From Sandaracinus amylolyticus (lineage in GTDB: Bacteria > Myxococcota_A > Polyangia > Polyangiales > Sandaracinaceae): a DNA stretch of 64,000 nucleotides. Numbering within the stretch: position 1 is the first letter of the stretch; each line of letters starts with the position of its first letter. The notes beneath the pieces were generated by a model. It saw only the letters and a program-made list of their open reading frames with translations, was not told the DNA's origin and made no database searches. The stretch lies in the NCBI RefSeq assembly GCF_021631985.1, contig NZ_CP070225.1, positions 4,402,001 through 4,466,000 on the forward strand, written 5' to 3'. Positions 57,343 to 64,000 of this stretch are shown one piece after another. The translations under genes and the position numbers were made by a program.

Positions 57343-58068
57343 ATGCGAAAGAAGTGGGTCGTGGCGTCGGCGTGCGCTGCGTGGGCGACCGTGGCGCCGA
57401 GCGCGTCGGCGCAGGTCGAGGAAGAGACGATCATCGAAGAGCGCGTGGTCGAGCAGCCCGTGGTCGTCGAAGAGCGCGTGATCGTCGAAGAAGAGGCGCC
57501 TCCGGTCCAGGCGGTGGACACGGAAGTGGCACCGGTCCACCAGGTCGAGGTCGAGAGCCCCGACATGATCCGGCCCCGGCTCGGCGCGTCGATCAACGGC
57601 GGATATACGTTCAACGAGCCCGAAGGCTGGATGTTGGGTGGCAGTCTGCGGCTCGGCATCCAGATCGGTGATTGGATCGCGGCGTATTACCAACCGACCG
57701 CGCAGTACGCGTCGCTCGTGGTGCAAGGCGGCAACACGGACGGCGCGTTCTCGCTGTGGAACTCGTTCTTGTTCGAGCTCACTCCGGCCGACGTGATCTC
57801 GATCGCCGCCGGCCCTTCCGTCGACGTCTGGATGGGCTGCGAGGACGGCGCGCAGGGCGACGGACAGGTGAACACGCCGGTCAATGCAGGCTGCGCGGGC
57901 ACCAACCCGTTCTTCGGCCTCCACGGGCGCCTCGCGTTCAACATCGGGAGCGACGGGCCCGGCAAGCGCCACGCGATCCAGATCTCGTTCGAGGTCCATC
58001 CGACGTGGTTCGGCGACGACTTCCAGACGATCGCGCTGCTCGGCGGCCTCGGCTACGACATGTACTGA
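57343..58068 (+). CDS. outer-membrane beta-barrel-like protein with acidic Val/Glu-rich N-terminus
   Basis: A 241-residue exported protein with signal peptide (VVASACAAWATVAPSASA|Q). A 35-residue stretch of alternating Val/Glu (EEETIIEERVVEQPVVVEER) is followed by a compact beta-strand domain (PRLGASINGGYTFNEPEGWM, LRLGIQIGDWIAAYYQPTAQ, AIQISFEVHPTWFG). It ends LLGGLGYDMY, an aromatic terminus as in outer-membrane barrels. Two cysteines (MGCEDGAQ and NAGCAG) may pair. Ligand and role are unknown. Confidence 0.72.
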   Translation: MRKKWVVASACAAWATVAPSASAQVEEETIIEERVVEQPVVVEERVIVEEEAPPVQAVDTEVAPVHQVEVESPDMIRPRLGASINGGYTFNEPEGWMLGGSLRLGIQIGDWIAAYYQPTAQYASLVVQGGNTDGAFSLWNSFLFELTPADVISIAAGPSVDVWMGCEDGAQGDGQVNTPVNAGCAGTNPFFGLHGRLAFNIGSDGPGKRHAIQISFEVHPTWFGDDFQTIALLGGLGYDMY

Positions 58069-58076
58069 GCTCGGCC

Positions 58077-58158
58077 GGAGTGCTCGTCCCGCATGTCCCG
58101 GACGGGAGCGCGCGGAGCGCGCGGACGGTAGGGACCGGCGGGCGAGCCGATTTCTCGA
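58077..58158. repeat. 82-bp imperfect palindromic interspersed repeat, copy B (inverted)
   Basis: The reverse complement of 46244-46326, with one base fewer and a few substitutions. The central stem is kept as GCGCGC/GCGCGC while the 3-nt loop differs (TCC versus GAA in the copy A orientation). It starts 8 nt after the stop of the outer-membrane gene. Confidence 0.8.
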
Positions 58159-58201
58159 CAGCGCTTGACGAGCTCACGGCCCGCCGGGGGCGGTGTTGTA
58201 A

Positions 58202-59861
<1,660 letters not shown>

Positions 59862-59875
<14 letters not shown>

Positions 59876-61496
59876 TCGCGCGATCGACCGGGAACACCAC
59901 GCTCAGCGTGGTGCCGCCCCCGAGCTCGCTCTCGAGCGTCACCCTGCCCCCCAGCGTGTCGGCGACCAGCGACTGCACGACGTAGAGCCCGAGGCCCGTT
60001 CCGCCGGCACCGCGCGTGGTGGTGAAGAACGGCTGGAACGCCTGCGCACGCGTCGCCTCGCTCATCCCTCGTCCGTCGTCGCGGTAGACGAGCGAGACGG
60101 TGCGCGGCGTCGGGCGCCAGATCGTGATCTCGACCGCAGTGCGCGACCCGTCGCCGCGCGCGCCGTGCATGATCGTGTTGGTCACGAAGTTCGTGACGAT
60201 CTGCGCGAGCGCGCCCGGGCAGGTGACGCAGCCGAGGTCGCCTTCGGTGTGGACGCGGACGTCGAGCGCGGCCCTGCGCACCAGCGGGCGCAAGCTGTCG
60301 AGCGTCTGCCGAACGTACTCGCCGACGTCGATGCGCCGCGGCTCCTCGCTCGAGTGATCGACCGACACCCGCTTGAACTTGGTGATCTCGGCGGCGGCGC
60401 GCTCGAGGTTGGAGCGCACCATCTCGGCCGCTTGTCCGCCGCGCTCGAGGAACGCGCGCAGCGCGCCCTTGGTGAGATCGTTGCGCTCGAAGAGCGCGCG
60501 GAGCGCGCTCATCTCCTCGCCGACGACGCCCATCGCGGTGACCGCGACGCCGAGCGGCGTGTTGACCTCGTGCGCGACGCCCGAGACGAGCAGACCGACC
60601 GTCGCGAGCCGCTCCTTGCGCACCAGCTCTTCCTGCGCCTCGCGCAGCCGCTCGATCGAGTGATGCAGCTCCTCCTCGACGCGCTTGCGCTCGAAGTACG
60701 TCGGGATGTCGATCGCGCTCTCGCGCAGCGCACCGCCGCGCTCGCCGCCGAAGCGCTCGCGGATCTGATCGGCGATGCGGTGCGGCGGCGCCATCACGAA
60801 GAGGCACTCGTCGTCGCCGCGCGCCTTGCACGCGACCTCGACCGCCGTGAGCTCGAGGCCGAAGCTCGCCTCGCACCACCCCGACGAGTACCCCGCGCCC
60901 ATGATGCAGACCGGCACGTCGGAGCTGCGCCCCGACGCGATGAAGCTCGCTGCCTCGAACGAGTACGGGTGCGCGTGGAGCAGGAAGAAGTCGTCATCGG
61001 CGATCGGACGGCTCTCGGGGCGGATCTCGACCTGGCCCCAGCCCGTGTACGCGAATCGGATCGGTCCACCGGCGAGCTTCTCGAGCGGCTCGTTCGAGCG
61101 GAGCTGCTCGTGCATCGAGCGCGCATCGTGGAGCCCGATCGTGTGCGCGATGTCGAAGAGGAATCCGCGCGCGATCGACAGCGCCTCGCGCTCGCCGCGA
61201 TCGGCGTAGAGCTGCACCAGCGTGTCGAGGAAGTCGGTCGCGAGGGACGAGGCGCGGACGAGCAGATAGCGCTCTCCGCCGATGCCGATCATCGCGCGCG
61301 CGGGGTCGATGTCGATCTGGCGGAAGCGCTCGCGCATCGTCGCGCCGACCTGCGCGAAGAGCGGCGCGAGGTCGCCCGCGACGCGCACGACGTCGGGTGT
61401 GCTCGGCTCGAACACGCTCTCGCGGAGGCGCGCGTTCTCGTGCTCGAGCTCGGCGATGCGAGCGCGCAGCGAGGCGAGTTCGGCGTCGGTGGGCAT
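59862..61496 (-). CDS. hybrid sensor: V4R domain histidine kinase
   Basis: A cytoplasmic sensor kinase of 544 residues with no membrane helix. A short coiled coil ([20 protein letters not shown]) is followed by an XylR_N/V4R-type ligand domain (about 45-245) with [20 protein letters not shown] and [11 protein letters not shown], including the conserved cysteines. The second coiled coil leads to HisKA with His309 (GVAHEVNTP), then the ATPase domain with [20 protein letters not shown] and [10 protein letters not shown]4R domains bind small hydrocarbons or act in protein partnering. It is arranged tail to tail with the sigma-54 regulator; they are likely partners but not proven. Confidence 0.9.
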
Positions 61497-61543
61497 CGCG
61501 CGCGAGGATAGCGCGACGACCGAGCGCGAGAGTGGTCCGTGCC

Positions 61544-61563
61544 AGTCGCGAATCTTCGCGACT
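61544..61563. promoter_or_regulatory. 8-bp inverted repeat in the HK/protease divergent region
   Basis: AGTCGCGA and TCGCGACT flank the loop ATCT. Further CGCGAC-type half-sites occur downstream to about 61610 in the 242-bp gap (61497-61738). This may be an operator cluster; no binding protein is known. Confidence 0.35.
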
Positions 61564-61738
61564 CATGCTCTCGGAAGCTCGCGACTCGCGGATTCTCGCG
61601 ACCCGCGACGGCGCGAAATCCCGCCGAAATCACGGCAATCGAGCGCGGCACGTGCGCTGCAGTGGGAGCACGTCGGGCAGGGGGCGCGACGACGTCGCGG
61701 TCGTCCTCCGCTCTTCTTCTCACGTGGAGACAGACGAC

Positions 61739-63079
61739 ATGAAGCGCTACGTCCTTTCGATGCTGATCGTGACGCTCGCGGGCTGCGCCGCCCGCGGAGG
61801 CGAGGCCGCGCCCGAGCCAGGGCCCGACGCGCCCGCCGTCACGCCCGTCGAGGTGGTCCTGCCCGACGATCTCGAGCCCGACGCGGCGCTCACTGCGGAC
61901 ATCGCGTCGCTGCGCGACTCGCTCGGCGAGATGACGACCGACCTCGGCTTCGGCGACGACGCCGACTCGCGCATCGTCGTTCGCTACCGCGGTCACGGCG
62001 AGGTGATCTCGGGCGACGACGCGCCGCTCGAGACCGAGTACGACGACTCCGGCGACGCCACCGTCACCGACGATCCCGACTTCGCCACGTGGGTGGCAGT
62101 CCACCTGCAGACCGGGAACGAGTTCGAGGTCCGATTCCCCCGCGATCTCCTCTACGCTGCCGACGAGCGCGCGCACGAGCGCGGGATCGATCGCGGCACT
62201 CGCGAGCCCGTCTCGGAAGCGTCGGAGCGCCCGACGGCGCCGTTCGTCGAGGACGACGCCGCGCTCGATCCCACGACGCGCAAGGGTTGGTCGAACGGAC
62301 AGGACACTCGCACGCTCCGCGGGACCATCGGAGTCGCGCACACCGACTCGGCCTATCGACGCCTGGTCTCGCTCGGTACGAACGGTGGTTGTTCGGGCAC
62401 GCTCGTCGGGCCCAAGCACATCGTGACCGCCGCGCACTGCATCCGGAACTTCACCAACCGCACCTGGCGCGGGACCACGGCGTACGCGGGCCGCAGCGGT
62501 CAGGACGCCTGGCGCTCGTCGGCGCAGTACCACCCGGATCCCGACGTCGCCGCGACCTGGTACTGGGTGCCGGGCAGCTTCATCGCGCAGGCGGACGGCC
62601 AGGAGAAGATGCCGTACGCCGCGACGCCGTGGGACATCGGCGTGATCGTCACGCACGCGTCGCGCCTCGGCGAGACCGTCGGCTGGATGGGCTGGTACTG
62701 GTGGGGTGACGACGCCGAGTTCGCCAATCGCACCCGCTACAACCGTGGATATCCGGTCTGCGGCTCGGAGAACGCGCCCGCTTCGTGCCAGCGACTCGGC
62801 CTCTACGGCGACACCCAGTCGTGCGCGGTCGGTGAGCATTCGTCGCCGGACGCCGATGGAATCGAGCGTCGATTCCGCTTCAGCTGCGACATGTCCGGCG
62901 GTCACAGCGGCTCGTCGCTCTACACCTATCTCGACTCGGACACCCTCGCGGTCACCGGCGTGGTGAGCTGGGAGCACTGCTTCCGGTGCGGCGGGGACGA
63001 CGACCGACCGAACACCGGCGTGCGCATCACGCGAGAGTACTCGGGCGTGATCGCGTCGCTCCGCCAGGGCATGCCCTGA
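61739..63079 (+). CDS. V8-like trypsin-fold serine protease, lipoprotein
   Basis: A 446-residue exported protease (MKRYVLSMLIVTLAGC, lipobox Cys16). A strongly acidic pro-region of about 160 residues (DDLEPDAALTADIASLRDSL) precedes an S1-family domain: His233 (VTAAHC), Asp299 (TPWDIGVI) and Ser390 (GGHSGSSLY). SGS after the serine and the NGGCSGTLVGP start resemble glutamyl-endopeptidase/V8 relatives rather than trypsin. Several cysteine pairs fit an extracytoplasmic location. Activation by pro-region removal is inference. Confidence 0.88.
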   Translation: MKRYVLSMLIVTLAGCAARGGEAAPEPGPDAPAVTPVEVVLPDDLEPDAALTADIASLRDSLGEMTTDLGFGDDADSRIVVRYRGHGEVISGDDAPLETEYDDSGDATVTDDPDFATWVAVHLQTGNEFEVRFPRDLLYAADERAHERGIDRGTREPVSEASERPTAPFVEDDAALDPTTRKGWSNGQDTRTLRGTIGVAHTDSAYRRLVSLGTNGGCSGTLVGPKHIVTAAHCIRNFTNRTWRGTTAYAGRSGQDAWRSSAQYHPDPDVAATWYWVPGSFIAQADGQEKMPYAATPWDIGVIVTHASRLGETVGWMGWYWWGDDAEFANRTRYNRGYPVCGSENAPASCQRLGLYGDTQSCAVGEHSSPDADGIERRFRFSCDMSGGHSGSSLYTYLDSDTLAVTGVVSWEHCFRCGGDDDRPNTGVRITREYSGVIASLRQGMP

Positions 63080-63110
63080 GGTGAACCCCGCCCCGCGCGC
63101 GGGCGGGAAA

Positions 63111-63154
63111 GACGAGACGAGGAGCAGCGCAACAGCGCGGCTCCTCGTCTCGTC
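63111..63154. terminator. bidirectional terminator hairpin
   Basis: 15-bp perfect arms (63111-63125, 63140-63154) are continued inward by GCGC-AACA-GCGC after one mismatch. It lies between the convergent protease and unknown genes. A second GC-only palindromic tract precedes it at about 63087-63107. Confidence 0.8.
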
Positions 63155-63168
63155 GTCGTCTCGCGGGA

Positions 63169-64000
63169 TCAGCTCGCGACGGGCTCGGGGGGCGCGGGCT
63201 CCACGAGCGCTTCGTCGTCGTCTTCCGGGCGCGACCCCGCGACCAGCCGCTCGAGCGCGCCGAGCGGGGGCGGCGCGATGCCGCTGCCGTCCTGTTGGGC
63301 GTCGTGCAGGGGCCACCAGATCGCGCGCATCAGCGCGACCACGATGCCGTCCTGGCGATCGAGCGCGCGCTGGTCGACGCGCTGGGGAGGCGTGAGCTCG
63401 GCGCCCGCGCGGTCGAGTCGCTCGATCTCGCCGGCGAGCGCCTCGAGCTCGCCGACGAACGCCTCGTCGTAACCGTAGCGGTCGAGCACCGGCACCAGCG
63501 CGGGCTCCTTTCGCAGGTCGACGAGGACGCGTGCCACCGTCCGAACGCTCGTCACGGTCGACGCCGGAGTCGGCGCCTTGGCGGCGGCGCGCGCGAGCTC
63601 CACGCGCACCTTCGAGCCGTGCGGCACGACGTGCCGATTGAGCGTCAGCGCGACGGATCGGCGAATGCGCAGCGCGCGGGAGTTCGTCGACTTCAGCTCC
63701 TCGCGCCGGCCGAGGATCGCGGTGGACACGTCGCGGCGCTGTTGCTCGAACGACAGGTTCACGCGTCCGAGCTCGAGCGCCTCGCGCACCAGCAGAGCCA
63801 GCAGCTCGGGCGCCAGCCCCGGAATCGGCTTTGCGATGGACTGGATCGCGAAGAGCGCACCCGCGGCGAAGCTCGGCGCGACCGCGAGGATGTCCTCGGT
63901 GCGGAAGGCCGCGCCGAGCGCGATCAGCCCTTCGTTCGACTGCGCTCGGATCAGCGCCTCTCTCACGAGCGCGAGGTCCTCGTCGCGCAAGGCGGGCAGG
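63169..64000 (-). CDS. hypothetical protein, partial (5' end outside window)
   Basis: The frame is open to the window edge and the first in-window start would be a TTG, so the gene continues upstream. At least 277 residues are present. It is soluble and helical, without signal peptide or membrane helix in the visible part. Segments include FAAGALFAIQSIAKPIPGLA, SFEQQRRDVSTAILGRREEL and YDEAFVGELEALAGEIERLD, and it has an acidic Pro/Glu tail. No family is recognised. Confidence 0.65.
   Translation of the reverse strand, partial: LPALRDEDLALVREALIRAQSNEGLIALGAAFRTEDILAVAPSFAAGALFAIQSIAKPIPGLAPELLALLVREALELGRVNLSFEQQRRDVSTAILGRREELKSTNSRALRIRRSVALTLNRHVVPHGSKVRVELARAAAKAPTPASTVTSVRTVARVLVDLRKEPALVPVLDRYGYDEAFVGELEALAGEIERLDRAGAELTPPQRVDQRALDRQDGIVVALMRAIWWPLHDAQQDGSGIAPPPLGALERLVAGSRPEDDDEALVEPAPPEPVAS

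Overview
The window is very GC-rich (G/C dominates third codon positions) and densely packed with genes on both strands. The gene content suggests a myxobacterium, probably of the Sandaracinus/Polyangia type. The signs are: many lipoproteins whose N-terminus is followed by Asp/Ala/Gly-rich linkers; MopE-like and cysteine-rich calcium/metal-motif repeat proteins; a serine/threonine kinase receptor; a V4R-domain histidine kinase with a sigma-54 activator; and scattered rather than operonic purine genes. No rRNA, tRNA, CRISPR array, prophage or insertion sequence was recognised. The assignment to a genus is inference.

Layout. 1-4.4 kb: the 3' part of rpoC, closed by two successive hairpins, then a GNAT acetyltransferase and an orphan SdhC-type cytochrome b. 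4.4-9.5 kb: two large surface lipoproteins, one beta-propeller-like and one with five ~78-residue Cys-rich repeats. 9.6-17.9 kb: an LCAD-type acyl-CoA dehydrogenase facing a minus-strand cluster of FG-GAP-like lipoprotein, PQQ-propeller lipoprotein, RNase R and thymidine phosphorylase; the last three are tightly spaced. 18-21.5 kb: a lipoprotein, a poly-proline outer-membrane barrel and a small coupled lipoprotein. 21.5-31 kb: SLT lytic transglycosylase, lipoprotein esterase, prolyl-tRNA synthetase with a small membrane protein, a 7TM receptor Ser/Thr kinase, purS and purC. 31-38.5 kb: a DUF1517-like protein, a MopE-like lipoprotein with a TPR partner, purB, an unknown gene followed by a 21-bp minisatellite, and an M23 peptidase fused to an SLT-like domain. 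38.6-42.7 kb: a steroid-related locus holding a 5-alpha-reductase homologue, a small exported protein, a START-like lipoprotein and a class I cholesterol-oxidase homologue. 42.9-47 kb: nadA, a CoA-type Nudix hydrolase, frataxin (cyaY), a membrane protein and inorganic pyrophosphatase. 47-50 kb: a LysR regulator divergent from wrbA and an exported pirin. 50-58 kb: lipoproteins, an SDR, a membrane protein/XRE pair, a CrtISO/RetSat-like flavoprotein, a TPR-like protein and an outer-membrane protein. 58.2-61.5 kb: a sigma-54 response regulator and a V4R histidine kinase, tail to tail. 61.7-64 kb: a V8-like serine protease lipoprotein and a partial unknown gene.

How the parts may work together. 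The clearest functional groupings are (i) the steroid locus; (ii) the LysR/WrbA/pirin set, likely a quinone or redox response; (iii) the RR/HK pair; and (iv) two cell-wall hydrolases. Non-coding structure is also notable: an 83-bp imperfect palindromic repeat occurs twice in opposite orientation (46244-46326 and 58077-58158), with hairpin stems kept while the loop changed; a 118-bp nested palindrome with a UUCG-type apex lies at 40179-40296; and several convergent gene pairs are separated by perfect palindromes. The most promising candidates for something undescribed are the steroid locus, the 7TM-Ser/Thr kinase fusion and the two kinds of palindromic element.
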